Below are positions 51,712 through 62,454 of a stretch of 64,000 nt of DNA, piece by piece (position 1 is the first letter of the stretch; the number at the start of each line of letters is the position of its first letter). The translations under genes and the position numbers were made by a program. Where the stretch lies: NCBI RefSeq assembly GCF_021535045.1, contig NZ_CP091056.1:1-64000 (forward strand), read 5' to 3'. Under the pieces are notes generated by a model that ran no database searches, was not told the DNA's origin, and worked only from the letters and a program-made list of their open reading frames with translations. The stretch comes from Ornithinimicrobium sp. INDO-MA30-4 (GTDB lineage: Bacteria > Actinomycetota > Actinomycetes > Actinomycetales > Dermatophilaceae).

Positions 51712-52768
51712 GTGAGCAACGGCTGGCGATTGATGGCAGTGCACGCACACCCGGATGACGAATCGTCCAAGGGTGCAGCGTCGACGGCAAAGTACGTGAA
51801 TGACGGCGTCGACGTCATGGTGGTTTCGTGCACTGGTGGCGAGCGTGGGGACATCTTGAACCCCAAGCTCAAGGACAACGCCGACATCGCCCGTGACCTC
51901 TCTGAGGTGCGGCGCCGCGAAATGGCCAAGGCGGCGCAGATCCTGGGCATCAAGCACACTTGGCTAGGGTTCGTCGACTCCGGCCTGCCCGAGGGCGACC
52001 CGTTGCCCCCGCTGCCCGAGGGTTGCTTTGCGTTGGAGCCGATTGAGGTCACCACCGAAGCGCTGGTCCGCGTCATCCGCGACTTCAAGCCGCACGTCAT
52101 CACCACATACGACGAAAACGGTGGATACCCGCATCCCGACCACATCATGACCCACGTCGTCACGATGGCCGCGTTCAAGGCGGCCGGTGATCCCGATGCG
52201 TTCCTGCACGCAGGTGAGCCGTGGCAGCCGCAGAAGGTCTACTACAGCGGCTTCTCGCCCAACCGGATGCTGAAGTTGCACCAGGCCATGCTCGACCGTG
52301 GCATGGAGTCGCCGTTTGGCGACTGGATCAAGCGGATGGAGGGTCGCCCGGAGCGAGCAATTCACGCACGTCGAGTGCGGTGACTTCTTCGAGGCTCGGG
52401 ACGACGCGCTTCGCGCCCACGCCACTCAAGTTGACCCAGATGGATTCTTCTTCGCGATTCCGATGGACCTGCAGCGCGAAGTTGCGCCGACCGAAGACTA
52501 CGAGTTGGCCGTCTCGTTGGTGCCCGTCGAGTTGCCCGAGTCTGACTTGTTCGCTGGCCTCATTGACTCTGGCGACATCGACGCAATCTGCCAGGCGTCG
52601 GTGCCTCGTGATCAGGAGGGCAACCCCGTGGCTGCCTACATCGCTCCAGTGCCACCGCCGGCCGAAGTTGAGCCGGTCGATGAAGAGTCCACTGACGATG
52701 ACCTGCGCCACCGCGAAGGCCACAGCGACGGTGAGCACGACGAGAGCGACGAGCAGGTCGCCTCGTGA
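51712..52768 (+). CDS. mca: Mycothiol S-conjugate amidase, one frameshift
   Basis: Zinc amidase that cleaves mycothiol S-conjugates for detoxification, a marker of Actinomycetota. About 353 aa. The zinc motif [14 protein letters not shown] and the later His-bearing [15 protein letters not shown] identify the MshB/Mca family, with [16 protein letters not shown] between. The frame changes near 52351-52357 in a way that fits loss of two bases of a CG repeat; the protein resumes [20 protein letters not shown]. The tail is acidic. It begins with a GTG and is the first gene of a pair whose second start overlaps its stop. Confidence 0.93.
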
Positions 52769-53040
52769 AGTTTGCCGATGTTGACGTCAATGACCTGAGC
52801 AGCGTCGAAATTACCGCCGGACTCGGCGGGTTCTTGGTGCTGTTTGCCCTCGGCCTGGCCGTCTGGTTTCTCGGTCGAGACCTCAGCCGCCGACTACGCG
52901 GTATGCGGCAGCGCGAGAGCCTGCGCGTCGAGGCCGAGGAAAACAAGTCTTCGGCAGCGGCGCAGGACGCCGGTGTCGCTAAGACCGAGCCGTCGGCTGA
53001 GTCAGACTCCGATCGGAGTAGCGCCGTAGATCGCGAGTGA
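52765..53040 (+). CDS. Small membrane protein downstream of mca
   Basis: 91 aa, intact, GTG start overlapping the mca stop. One membrane helix (GFLVLFALGLAVWFLGRDLS) is followed by a basic then acidic tail. A short membrane protein occupies the same place next to mca in mycobacteria. Family function is unknown. Its last 39 bp overlap the end of the convergent hemolysin III-like gene. Confidence 0.75.
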   Translation: MKFADVDVNDLSSVEITAGLGGFLVLFALGLAVWFLGRDLSRRLRGMRQRESLRVEAEENKSSAAAQDAGVAKTEPSAESDSDRSSAVDRE

Positions 53041-53748
53041 CACCGCGATGTAGTGGCAGATGAACGCTGCCACCGTGAAGGCGTGGAAGATCTCGTGGAA
53101 GCCGAACCAACGTGGCGAGGGGTTGGGCCGCTTGAGGCCGTAAACAACGGCTCCCAGGGTGTAGAGCAACCCGCCGGCAGCCATCAACACGACAACCGCG
53201 GCGCCGCCGTTTTCCCAAAACGAGCCCATGTAGAACACGGCTACCCAGCCGAGCGCGACATACACCGGGGTATAGAGCCATCGTGGTGCGCCGACCCACA
53301 AGAACCGGAAAGCCACCCCGGCCAAGGCACCGGACCAGGCAATCCACAGCAACGTATTGCGCTCGTTGTCGGGCAGCAGCATCACGGCGAATGGTGTGTA
53401 TGTGCCGGCGATGATCAGGAAGATGTTGGCGTGGTCCATCCGCTTGAGCGTCCGGCCGACCGCCTCACTCCACTTGCCCCGGTGATAGGTCGCCGATGTT
53501 GAAAAGAGCATGACTGACGTCAGGCCAAAGACCACGGCTGAGATACGGCCAGCGGCGGTCGGGGCTAACACGATCAACACGATCGCGGCCGCGATGCTGA
53601 GGGGGACCATGCCGAGGTGGAGCCATCCCCTAAGTTTGGGCTTCACCGTGGCGGCGACCTCGCGGGCAGCTTGGGTGAGCTCACTCGTCAGGTCGTTGGC
53701 CTTGGCCGTAACCTTCTGAGCGGCTTTGTGATTGGGGGAAGAACTCAT
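53002..53748 (-). CDS. trhA: Hemolysin III family (PAQR-like) membrane protein
   Basis: Seven-span membrane protein of about 248 aa, intact. After a charged N-terminus come HLGMVPLSIAAAIVLIVLA, SATYHRGKWSEAVGRTLKRMDH with the conserved His and Asp, TYTPFAVMLLP and WFGFHEIFHAFTVAAFICHY, which carries the metal-binding HxxxH. These residues match the PAQR/hemolysin III family, whose bacterial members affect membrane lipid fluidity. The ATG at 53748 is used; the frame is open further upstream but lacks support. It lies between mca and the Z-prenyl synthase as in mycobacteria. Confidence 0.92.
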   Translation of the reverse strand: MSSSPNHKAAQKVTAKANDLTSELTQAAREVAATVKPKLRGWLHLGMVPLSIAAAIVLIVLAPTAAGRISAVVFGLTSVMLFSTSATYHRGKWSEAVGRTLKRMDHANIFLIIAGTYTPFAVMLLPDNERNTLLWIAWSGALAGVAFRFLWVGAPRWLYTPVYVALGWVAVFYMGSFWENGGAAVVVLMAAGGLLYTLGAVVYGLKRPNPSPRWFGFHEIFHAFTVAAFICHYIAVSLAIYGATPIGV

Positions 53749-53857
53749 GATTCGAGCGTAACTACTGCACCGTAAGTTACGACTCGGTAGGTTAATGTTC
53801 AGGAATTGTGAGGACTTCAACTGCCGACGTGCAGGAGATTCCGAGTACCTTGGCCCC

Positions 53858-54619
53858 ATGCCCTCTGCACGTGAACTGCTCTACCGGCTTTATGGTCGCT
53901 CGCTGAGCAAGCAACTTCCAACGGCTCGGCTGCCCAGGCACGTGGGTGTCATGTTGGACGGCAATAGGCGATGGGCCAAGCAGCGCGGGGCGGCGACCGA
54001 GGACGGTCACCGAGCGGGTGCTGACAACATCAAACCGCTGCTGGGGTGGTGTGCCGAGGCGGGGGTTGAGGTAGTCACGCTCTGGCTGCTCTCGACGGAC
54101 AACCTTGACCGCCCGGAGGCTGAGCTGAAGCCGCTGCTGGCAATTATCGAGGATGTCGTCACCGACTTGGCTTCGACCGGCAAGTGGCGAGTCAACGTCG
54201 TGGGGCCCGCCATCTGCTCCCAGAAGCAACCCGGGGCGTGTTGGACGACGCGGTGACAGCCACCGAAGACGTCGACGCGATGGTGGTGAATGTCGCTATT
54301 GGGTATGGCGGCAGGCAAGAGATCGCTGATGCGGTCCGAGGGTTGCTGGCCGAGCACGCGACACGCGGGACCTCGCTAGAAGAGCTGTCGCAGACGCTCA
54401 AGATTGATGACATCGCAGAGCATCTCTATACCAAGGGGCAGCCTGACCCCGACTTGGTGATTCGCACCAGCGGCGAGCAACGGCTGGGCGGATTCTTGCT
54501 CTGGCAGAGCGCGCATAGCGAGTTCTATTTTGTGAAGCTTTTGGCCGGACTTTCGCAAGGTCGACTTCCTTCGGGCACTGCGCGCGTATGCCGAGCGAGA
54601 GCGTCGCTTCGGTCGTTAG
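53858..54619 (+). CDS. uppS: Z-isoprenyl diphosphate synthase (UppS/Z-FPP synthase family), three frameshifts
   Basis: cis-Prenyl transferase that elongates prenyl diphosphates for cell-wall lipid carriers. About 255 aa. Motif I is VGVMLDGNRRWAKQRG with the catalytic Asp. GVEVVTLWLLSTDNLDRPEAEL follows, and DLVIRTSGEQRLGGFLLWQSAHSEFYF is the diphosphate-binding block. Bases are missing near 54203, 54529 and 54540; restored, the end reads RALRAYAERERRFGR. Length and synteny (mca, hemolysin III, this gene) match the mycobacterial Z-farnesyl diphosphate synthase rather than the longer decaprenyl enzyme. Confidence 0.9.
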
Positions 54620-54652
54620 GCCCTGTGCAAGGCAGCCGCCTGTGGCGGAGTT

Positions 54653-54672
54653 TTGTGTCGCGTGAGACACAA
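54653..54672 (+). terminator. Short hairpin after the Z-prenyl synthase gene
   Basis: TTGTGTC (54653-54659) pairs with GACACAA (54666-54672). A second small stem, CCGCC-tgt-GGCGG, lies just before it. Weak T tract, so only a possible terminator. Confidence 0.4.
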
Positions 54673-54807
54673 GTGACGGGAGTTGCTGAACACTCAGCTT
54701 CGGGCAGATGACATCTCTCGCTACGCGCTGTTTCGAGCGCGGCAGCCGCCCTGAGGCGATCTACGGTGAGAGCGATGGAACTCAATGCACTCGCCTAGGG
54801 AGCTTCG

Positions 54808-56153
54808 ATGACCGACCTGACCCAGCAGTCTGCGCGCGCCGACGATCTGACGCTGGGAGGTGAAAGTCGTTCGACGGATTTCCGGACGTATGTGGTGGAT
54901 ACCTCGGTTCTCTTGTCCGATCCGCGCGCTATGTTCCGGTTCGCCGAGCATGCCGTGGTTTTGCCGATCGTGGGCATCACTGAGTTGGAAGACAAGCGGC
55001 ATCACCCGGAGTTGGGCTACTTTGCTCGGCTAGCGCTGAGCCTCCTGGACGAACTGCGCGTTGAATACGGCACGCTGAGTGAGCCCATCCCCGTGGGGGA
55101 GTCGGATGGAACGCTGCGGGTTGAGCTCAATCACACTGACCCGTCGGCTCTACCCGCAGGATTTCGGCTGAGCGACAACGACACCAGAATCCTTGCAGTG
55201 GCAGCCAACCTTGCAGCCGAGGGTTGCTCGGTCAGCGTCGTGAGTAAGGACTTGCCGCTTCGGGTGAAGGCGTCGGCGCTAGGGCTAGACGCCCAGGAGT
55301 ATCGCGCCGAATTGGCTGTTGACTCTGGATGGACAGGGATGGCCAACCTCGATGTGACGGACGAAGAGATGTCCTCGCTCTATCACGACGGGTCGTTGGC
55401 GCACCCCAACGCTGAGCAGATGCCGTGCAACACCGGAGTGACCGTCTTTGCGCCAGGAGGCAGCGCGTTAGGCCGCATCAACTCAGACGGCGTGGTGCGC
55501 CTGGTTCGAGGCGACCGTGAGGCCTTCGGGCTGCACGGGCGATCCGCGGAGCAGCGGATCGCCATCGACACTCTGCTTGACCCGAGCGTGGGGATTGTGA
55601 GTTTGGGTGGCCGGGCAGGCACGGGCAAGAGTGCCTTGGCTCTGTGTGCGGGGCTGGAGGCAGTGCTGGAACGCCGGCAACACCGCAAGGTGGTCGTCTT
55701 TCGACCGCTGTATGCCGTCGGGGGCCAAGAGTTGGGATATCTGCCGGGCAGTGAGAACGACAAGATGGGCCCGTGGGCGCAGGCTGTCTTTGACACCCTC
55801 GGCTCCGTGGTCGGGCCGACAGTTATTGAAGAGGTCATTCAGCGGGGTCTCTTAGAGGTCTTGCCGCTGACGCATATCCGTGGGCGGTCCCTGCACGATT
55901 CTTTTGTCATCGTGGATGAGGCGCAGTCGCTGGAGCGCAACGTCTTGCTCACCGTGTTGTCTCGGATCGGGCAGTCGTCTCGAGTCGTGCTGACTCATGA
56001 TGTGGCGCAGCGCGATAACCTTCGGGTCGGCCGTCACGACGGCGTTGCAGCCGTGATCGAAGCGCTGAAGGGAAACCCCTGTTCGCCCACGTCACGTTGC
56101 ATCGCAGCGAGCGGAGTGCGATTGCAGCCCTGGTAACAGAGTTACTGGAGTGA
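54808..56153 (+). CDS. PhoH2-type protein: PIN ribonuclease domain plus PhoH ATPase, one frameshift
   Basis: Protein of about 448 aa. The N-terminal PIN domain ([20 protein letters not shown], then [14 protein letters not shown] with acidic residues) gives ribonuclease chemistry. The C-terminal PhoH ATPase domain has Walker [17 protein letters not shown], then [20 protein letters not shown] and Walker B-like [14 protein letters not shown]. In mycobacteria the same fusion is an RNA helicase/RNase. One base is missing from the C run at 56076-56079; correction gives [19 protein letters not shown] and a stop at 56153. No antitoxin-like gene is recognisable in the 188 bp upstream. Confidence 0.92.
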
Positions 56154-56317
56154 CGTAAGTCGATATTTAGGCTGGTCGCAAGGCATGTGACCTTGGCCAC
56201 GAGAGGCCAATTTGAGTTGCCCGTCCGTGTCGGGCATGGCTATGGTCTTCTTAGATCACAAATTGGTAACGCTCAACCGCTACCGCGCACAACTGGTGCG
56301 CACACTCTGGAGGCTTA

Positions 56318-57297
56318 ATGTCCAACGCGTTCCTGCCCGAGTCCAAGACTGCAGATGTCGTCACGCTTGACACTGACGAGTCCGGTCGCGACAACGGCCG
56401 TCACCGTGCCCGCAAGGTTTTCCGCAGCCCGGCCACTTGGTGACCGCAGCGATCACCCTGGGTTCCGTTGCGCTAGCCGGTGTCGCCGGTGGCAGCATGA
56501 GTGACGAAGAGCGCGCTGAGCAGCTGACCGCTTCGCTTGATGAGTCGGCGCTGTCGACTGTCGCGATTGACTCGGTGCGAGTCACTGGCAGCGAGGCCGG
56601 CGCAAGCCGTTCCAGTGACCGCCTTGAGACTGGCCTCGGCCAGGCCAACTCGGTGCAGATCGGCGAAGCCGCTGTCACCGCCAGCCTGGAGCAGGCTGGC
56701 GAAGAGTCGGAGCGCATCGCCGAAGAGCGGGCCGCGAAGGTCGCAGCCGAAGAAGCCGCAGCTGAAGAGGCCGCCGCCGAGGAAGCAGCAGCTGAAGAGG
56801 CCGCCGCTCAAGAGGCTGCCGAGCAGGCCGCCGCCGAAGAGGCAGCAGCCCAGCAGGCCGCCGCGCCAGCCGAGACGAGCTCTTCGTCCAACTCATCATC
56901 GTCTAGCTCTTCTTCGTCGTCGAGCTCGTCATCCTCGTCCAGCTCTTCTGAGCCGACCGAGGCGGCCGCACCCGCGCCGGTTACGTCTGCCCCGTCGGGC
57001 AGCTCTAGGGACATCGCCGCTGGCATGCTCAGCAGCTATGGCTGGAGCGGCGACCAGTTCAGCTGCTTGGACTCCCTGTGGACCAAGGAATCGGGCTGGA
57101 ACCACACGGCTAAGAATCCGTCCTCGGGTGCCTACGGCATCCCGCAGTCCCTGCCAGCCAGCAAGATGGCTAGCGCCGGTGGCGACTACTTGACCAACCC
57201 GGCTACTCAGATCTCCTGGGGCTTGGGCTACATCAACGAGCGCTACGGTTCGCCCTGCGCTGCATGGTCGCACTCGCAGTCCGTTGGCTGGTACTGA
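56318..57297 (+). CDS. Secreted lytic transglycosylase-like protein with low-complexity linker, one frameshift
   Basis: Exported cell-wall protein of about 326 aa. A hydrophilic start is followed, after a base missing near 56433, by the export helix LVTAAITLGSVALAGVAGG. A long linker follows: alternating acidic and Ala-rich repeats (EEAAAEEAAAEEAAA, residues about 145-185), then a run of some 20 serines. The C-terminal domain has the catalytic Glu in SLDSLWTKESGWNHTA-like context (WTKESGWN), then SGAYGIPQSLPASKMA and GLGYINERYGSPCAAW, the soluble-lytic-transglycosylase pattern of actinobacteria. Confidence 0.88.
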
Positions 57298-57308
57298 GCC
57301 GCTAACGC

Positions 57309-58723
57309 TTAGCTTCGCCCAGCACGTGCCATAGATAGCACGTCAAGCGCGGCATCTAGTTCTTCTTCGGTAATCTCCCCGGCCGCCACATGGCCGCGGG
57401 AGATTACTGTCTCCCGGATCGTTTTCTTCTCCCGCAGTGCTTCCTTCGCGACGGCGCCGGCCGCCTCATACCCAATGAAGGAATTGATGGCCGTCACAAT
57501 GGCTGACGAACTCATGGCCAGTTGCTCATTGTGCTCGACGTTGGCGCTGAGGCCGGCGATCACCTTGTCGGCCATGACGCGTGAGGTATTGCCGATCAGG
57601 GTGAGGGACTCCACGATCGTTTGTCCCATGACGGGCAGCATCACGTTGAGTTCAAATGAACCTGACGCGCCAGCAATGGTCATCGTGGTGTCATTGCCCA
57701 TGACGCGTGCGCAAGCCATCAGCGTTGCTTCTGGGATCACCGGGTTGACCTTGCCGGGCATGATGCTCGAGCCAGGTTGCAGTTCTGGAAGGGCCAATTC
57801 GCCCAGACCGGCACGGGGGCCAGAGCCCATCCAGCGCAGGTCGTTGCAGAGCTTGGTCAGCGAGACAGCGATGACCTTGAGCGCGCCCGAGAGGGCAACG
57901 AGGCAATCCTGCGCTGACTGAGCCTCAAAGTGGTCGACTGCCTCGGTGAAAGGCAGGCCGAGGTCGTCAGCCAGAGCTGAGATGACCCGTGGCGCAAAGT
58001 CCAGGTGGGCGTTGAGTCCAGTGCCGGTTGCTGTGCCACCCAGGGCAACTCGGCAACATCTTGTGCAGCGTCAGCCAGGCGTTTGCGTCCCAGCGCAATC
58101 TGACGCGCATACCCGCCAAATTCTTGACCCAACGTGACGGGCACCGCATCCATCAAGTGGGTGCGGCCGGCCTTGACGACGTCGGCGAACTCGACGGATT
58201 TGGCTCTGAGCGACTCTTCCAACGCGGCCAATCCGGGCTCGGTCTGCTCGGCGAGCAGCTGGAGCGCGACGACGCGAAGTGCCGTCGGGAACGTGTCATT
58301 GCTCGACTGGCCAGCGTTGACGTGATCGTTGGGGTGGATGGCAAGGCCGCTGGCGTCACTGGCCAATCGGGCCACGACCTCGTTGACGTTCATGTTGGTC
58401 GAGGTGCCTGATCCCGTTTGGTAGACGTCGATCGGGAAGTGCTCGTCGTGGTCTCCGGCGACAACTTCCTTGGCAGCCGCCGTGATTGCTGCTCCGACGG
58501 GGCCATCGATGACTCCCAGGTCGGCGTTGACCTGGGCCGCGTGCTGTTTGATCCTGGCCAAGGCTTGGACAATCGGGGTGGGGACCCGCTGACCAGAAAT
58601 CGGGAAGTTCACCACGGCTCGGGCCGTTTGGGCGGCATATAGCGCATCCGCGGGGACTTCGATCTCGCCCATCGAGTCCTTTTCGATGCGAGTGGCTGGC
58701 GCTGACTGCGGTTCGTAGGTCAT
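57309..58723 (-). CDS. fumC: Class II fumarate hydratase, one frameshift
   Basis: TCA-cycle enzyme hydrating fumarate to malate. About 471 aa. The start [19 protein letters not shown] is typical, followed by [14 protein letters not shown], then the His-bearing [13 protein letters not shown] and [16 protein letters not shown] base is missing near 58044; correction gives [18 protein letters not shown]. The superfamily signature [16 protein letters not shown] is intact. The enzyme is iron-free, unlike class I. It shares the pathway with sdhAB at the start of the window. Confidence 0.95.
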
Positions 58724-58773
58724 GCCCCTAGTGTGCGCCCAAGAGTGGGTCAGGTGTTGGAGGCCGGGTTGCC

Positions 58774-59733
58774 TTAAAGGCGGCGCAAGCGAACCCGCTG
58801 CACAGAGTGGGCCGCGCCCTTGGATAGGATCAACGTGGCCCGGCCGCGGGTGGGCTGAATGTTCTCCCGCAGGTTAGGAGCGTTAATCGCTTCCCAGATG
58901 TTTTCCGCGATGTCGATCGCAGCCTCGTCGTCCAACGTGGCATACCGGCGGAAGTGCGATTCGGGCTGGCTGAAGGCCGTTTCCCGCAGGCTGAGGAATC
59001 GATCGATGTACCACCGTTTGATGTCGTCGACGTGGGCATCGACATAGACCGAAAAGTCGAAGAAGTCGCTCACTGCCATCCCAGGGCGACCGTCCTCGCG
59101 TCGACGAGGCGGCTGCAAGACGTTCAAGCCCTCGACGATGAGGACATCGGGGCGATCGACCGCGAGGTGTTCGCCGGGGATGATGTCGTAGGTCAGGTGT
59201 GAATAGACCGGTGCTTTGACAGCCGGCTTGCCAGCCTTGACCTCGGCAACAAATCGTTGCAACGACCGCACGTCGTAGGACTCGGGGAATCCCTTGCGCG
59301 CCATCAAATTGCGAGCGGCCAGGATCCGGTTGGGGAAGAGGAAGCCATCAGTGGTGACCAGTTCAACCTTGGGCTTGGAGTCCCACCGTGAAATGAGTTC
59401 CTTCAAAATGCGGGCTGTCGTTGACTTGCCGACGGCGACTGAGCCGGCCACGCCGATGATGAAAGGTGTGCGCTCTGGTCGCTCCCCGAGGAAATTACTC
59501 GTCACTCGGTGCAAGCCGGCGGTGCCTTCTTCATAGAAAGAAAGCAATCGCGTCAACGGCAGATAGACCTCTTCAACTTCCGCCATATCGAGTCGATCAC
59601 CCAATCCGCGCAGCCGCACCACATCTTCGGCGGTCAAGTGCATCGGAGTTTGCTCACGCAGCGCGGCCCAGGCTTGCCGATCCATCTCGACATAGGGGAA
59701 GGTAGCGGGTGACCGGAGGCGGACATGGAGCAC
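58774..59733 (-). CDS. coaA: Type I pantothenate kinase
   Basis: Phosphorylates pantothenate, the first step of coenzyme A synthesis. About 319 aa, intact. The P-loop is [19 protein letters not shown], with [26 protein letters not shown] and [21 protein letters not shown], all standard CoaA motifs. The start is uncertain: a GTG at 59733 gives the usual length, while an ATG 27 bp upstream is also open. Divergent from glmS across roughly 80 bp. Confidence 0.95.
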   Translation of the reverse strand: MLHVRLRSPATFPYVEMDRQAWAALREQTPMHLTAEDVVRLRGLGDRLDMAEVEEVYLPLTRLLSFYEEGTAGLHRVTSNFLGERPERTPFIIGVAGSVAVGKSTTARILKELISRWDSKPKVELVTTDGFLFPNRILAARNLMARKGFPESYDVRSLQRFVAEVKAGKPAVKAPVYSHLTYDIIPGEHLAVDRPDVLIVEGLNVLQPPRRREDGRPGMAVSDFFDFSVYVDAHVDDIKRWYIDRFLSLRETAFSQPESHFRRYATLDDEAAIDIAENIWEAINAPNLRENIQPTRGRATLILSKGAAHSVQRVRLRRL

Positions 59734-59814
59734 ATTGTGCCTTGTCTGCAAGATCACCACGATTCGAGCCCTTCGGATGCGGACGGATTTGTGCTGACCG
59801 ACTATCCTTGCGGG

Positions 59815-61672
59815 ATGTGTGGAATCGTTGGATATGTGGGGCCAAATACCTCGGGCAAAGCTCTTGAGGTTGTCATGGAAGGGCTTGGGCGACTGGAGTA
59901 CCGCGGATACGACTCCGCTGGCGTTGCCCTGGTTGACGACGACCGAGTCGCCACAGCCAAACGTGCAGGCAAACTGACTAATTTGCGCGAAGCGCTCGCC
60001 GAGAACCCCCGGCAGACAGCGCCACCGCTATTGGTCACACTCGCTGGGCGACCCACGGTGGGCCGACCAACGCTAATGCTCACCCACACCGGGGTGGCAC
60101 CGAGGGCAAGTTGGCCCTCGTGCACAACGGCATCATCGAGAACTTCCACTCTCTGCGTCAGAGCTTGCTGGCTGACGGCGTGGAGTTCACGTCTGAGACC
60201 GACACCGAGGTCGTTGCGCACCTCGTCGCCAGCGCATACGCGGATTCAGGCGACCTCACTCGTGCCATGCAGGATGTCGTGGGCACTCTTGAAGGTGCCT
60301 TCACTCTGTTGGCTGTGCACGCAGACGCGCCAAACACGGTGGTCGCTGCCCGCCGCAACTCACCGTTGGTGGTCGGCCTGGGCGACGGCGAAAACTTCAT
60401 GGGTTCTGATGTGGCCGCCTTCATCGGACACACCCGCAAGGCTCTTGAGCTGGGCCAAGACCAGATCGTCACTATCACGCCCGACTCGTGCGACGTCATC
60501 AACTTCGACGGCACGCCAAGCGAGGGCAAGGCCTACGACGTCACCTGGGATGCTGCAGCCGCCGAGAAGGATGGCTACGACACGTTCATGGAGAAGGAAA
60601 TCCACGACCAGCCACACGCCGTGCGCGACACCCTGTTGGGTCGCACCGACGAAAATGGCCAGTTGGTCCTGGACGAAATGAGCATCACTGAGCAGGACCT
60701 GCGTGGCATCTCCAAGATTGTCATCGTGGCCTGTGGCACCGCAGCGTATGCCGGGATGGTCGCCAAGTACGCCATTGAGCGGTGGACGCGGATCCCCGTC
60801 GAGGTCGAGTTGGCCCACGAGTTCCGCTACCGCGACCCGGTGATCGACGAGAACACCCTGGTGGTCTCGATCTCCCAGTCCGGTGAGACCGCTGACACCC
60901 TGATGGCCGTGCGGCACGCGAAGGAACTGGGCGCTCGCACCCTTTCCATCTGCAACACTCACGGATCGACGATCCCGCGTGAGTCGGACGCTGTCCTCTA
61001 CACCCATGCTGGTCCCGAGATCGCCGTTGCCTCAACCAAGGCCTTTGTCGCACAGATCACCGCCAGCTACATCCTGGGGCTCTACCTCGCTCAACTGCGT
61101 GGCGGCTCGTTTGGCCGCAACGCTGCCGAGGTGCTCGAAGAACTGCATGGCATCCCGGCCAAGATGTCGGACCTGCTGGGCAACCTGGCTCGCGTCAAGG
61201 AGATCGCCTACTTCATGGCTGACACCCGCTCGGTGTTGTTCCTTGGTCGTCACGTTGGCTTCCCGATCGCGATGGAAGGTGCCTTGAAGCTCAAGGAGTT
61301 GGCCTATATCCACGCTGAAGGCTTCGCTGCTGGCGAGCTGAAGCACGGTCCTATCGCGCTGATCGAGCCTGGCCAGCCGGTGTTTATCGTCGTCCCCTCG
61401 CCTTCTGCCGAGAACGGTCTGCACGGCAAGGTTGTCTCCAACATCCAGGAGATCCGGGCCCGTGGGGCCGCACACTGGTGATCGCTGAAGAGGGCGATGA
61501 CGACGTGGTGCCCTTCGCTGACGAGGTCATTCGCATCCCGGCGACCTCGCAGTTGTTGGCTCCGTTGCTGACCGTTGTGCCGTTGCAATACTTCTCGCTG
61601 CAGTTGTCCTCGGCCAAGGGGCTGGATGTTGACCAGCCTCGTAACCTCGCGAAGTCGGTCACTGTCGAGTGA
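59815..61672 (+). CDS. glmS: Glutamine-fructose-6-phosphate aminotransferase (isomerising), two frameshifts
   Basis: Makes glucosamine-6-phosphate from fructose-6-phosphate and glutamine, the entry to amino-sugar and peptidoglycan synthesis. About 620 aa. The processed N-terminal Cys is in MCGIVGYVG, with [15 protein letters not shown] base is missing near 60006-60010, restoring [20 protein letters not shown]. The SIS domains carry [17 protein letters not shown] and [18 protein letters not shown], and the end includes [21 protein letters not shown] second loss near 61466 restores [16 protein letters not shown]. acpS starts inside its last codons. glmU at 15.8 kb acts later in the same pathway. 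Confidence 0.96.
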
Positions 61673-62018
61673 TCATCGGGGTCGGCATCGACGTCGTCAA
61701 CATCGCCCGATTTGAAGAGCGAATGTTGCGCAACCCTCGCCTCGCCTTGCGGTTATTTACCCCTGGCGAGCGAGAGTTGCGGCCCGAGTCGATGGCGGCC
61801 CGCTTCGCCGCCAAAGAAGCGCTAGCCAAGAGCCTGGGTGCTCCGGTGGGGCTGCATTGGCAGGATGCGACCGTTGTCCGTAATGATGACGGGCGACCTC
61901 ACTGGAGGTGTCCGGCACCGTCGCAGCCCGTGCCGAAGAATTGGGCGTGGCGTCGTTTCACCTGTCGCTCTCGCACGATGCTGGGGTGGCTTCAGCCGTT
62001 GTGATTGCTGAAGGCTGA
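61669..62018 (+). CDS. acpS: Holo-ACP synthase, one frameshift
   Basis: Transfers the phosphopantetheine arm from CoA to acyl carrier protein. About 116 aa. The start [18 protein letters not shown] holds the first metal-binding Asp, and [18 protein letters not shown] the second motif with Glu and Lys. A base is missing near 61901; correction gives [17 protein letters not shown] and the end [19 protein letters not shown]. The GTG start overlaps the glmS stop. Follows coaA functionally, since CoA is its substrate. Confidence 0.93.
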
Positions 62019-62022
62019 CGCG

Positions 62023-62454
62023 ATGACCGCAACCGTTGATTCTGTGCACCTGGGCCGCTCCCATGACCCGCGCCAGCCAAATCTTCGCCAAGTGCACTTG
62101 CTGCACCGTGAACTGTTCGACGTGCTAGCTGATGCCGGTTTCACCGTCGCTGCCGGGAACTTGGGCGAGAACATCACCACCACCGGGATCGACCTTCTGG
62201 GGCTGCCGGTGGGGTCTCACTTAACGATCGGTGACGCCGACATCATCATCACTGGCCTGCGGAATCCGTGCCAACAAATCAATAACTTTTCCCCAGGTCT
62301 GCTCAACCAATTGATCGTCAAGACCGAATCGGGTGAGGTTATGCGGTTGGCTGGAGTCATGGGCGTGGTTGCCCGTGGCGGTGCCGTGCGGCCAGGCGAC
62401 CCCATCGCCGTTGACCTACCACCGGAGCCGCACTTCGGGCTGACTCGTGTTTAG
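62023..62454 (+). CDS. MOSC domain-containing protein
   Basis: Protein of about 143 aa, intact. The MOSC fold is indicated by VHLLHRELFDVLADAGF, AAGNLGENITTTGIDLLGLPVG and GLRNPCQQINNF, which carries the conserved Cys thought to handle sulfur in MOSC proteins. These are stand-alone sulfur-carrier-like domains related to the molybdenum-cofactor sulfurase C-terminus. Starting at the ATG 5 bp after acpS, it is probably in the glmS operon. Specific substrate unknown. Confidence 0.88.
   Translation: MTATVDSVHLGRSHDPRQPNLRQVHLLHRELFDVLADAGFTVAAGNLGENITTTGIDLLGLPVGSHLTIGDADIIITGLRNPCQQINNFSPGLLNQLIVKTESGEVMRLAGVMGVVARGGAVRPGDPIAVDLPPEPHFGLTRV

Noticed and set aside
54775-54798. Seven-codon frame ending just before the PIN-PhoH start, possible leader peptide
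   Set aside because: Too short, no ribosome site or regulatory codons visible, and no attenuator structure after it.
57371-57406. Strong hairpin TAATCTCCC...GGGAGATTA near the fumC 3' end
   Set aside because: It lies inside well-conserved fumC codons, has no T tract and is probably fortuitous.
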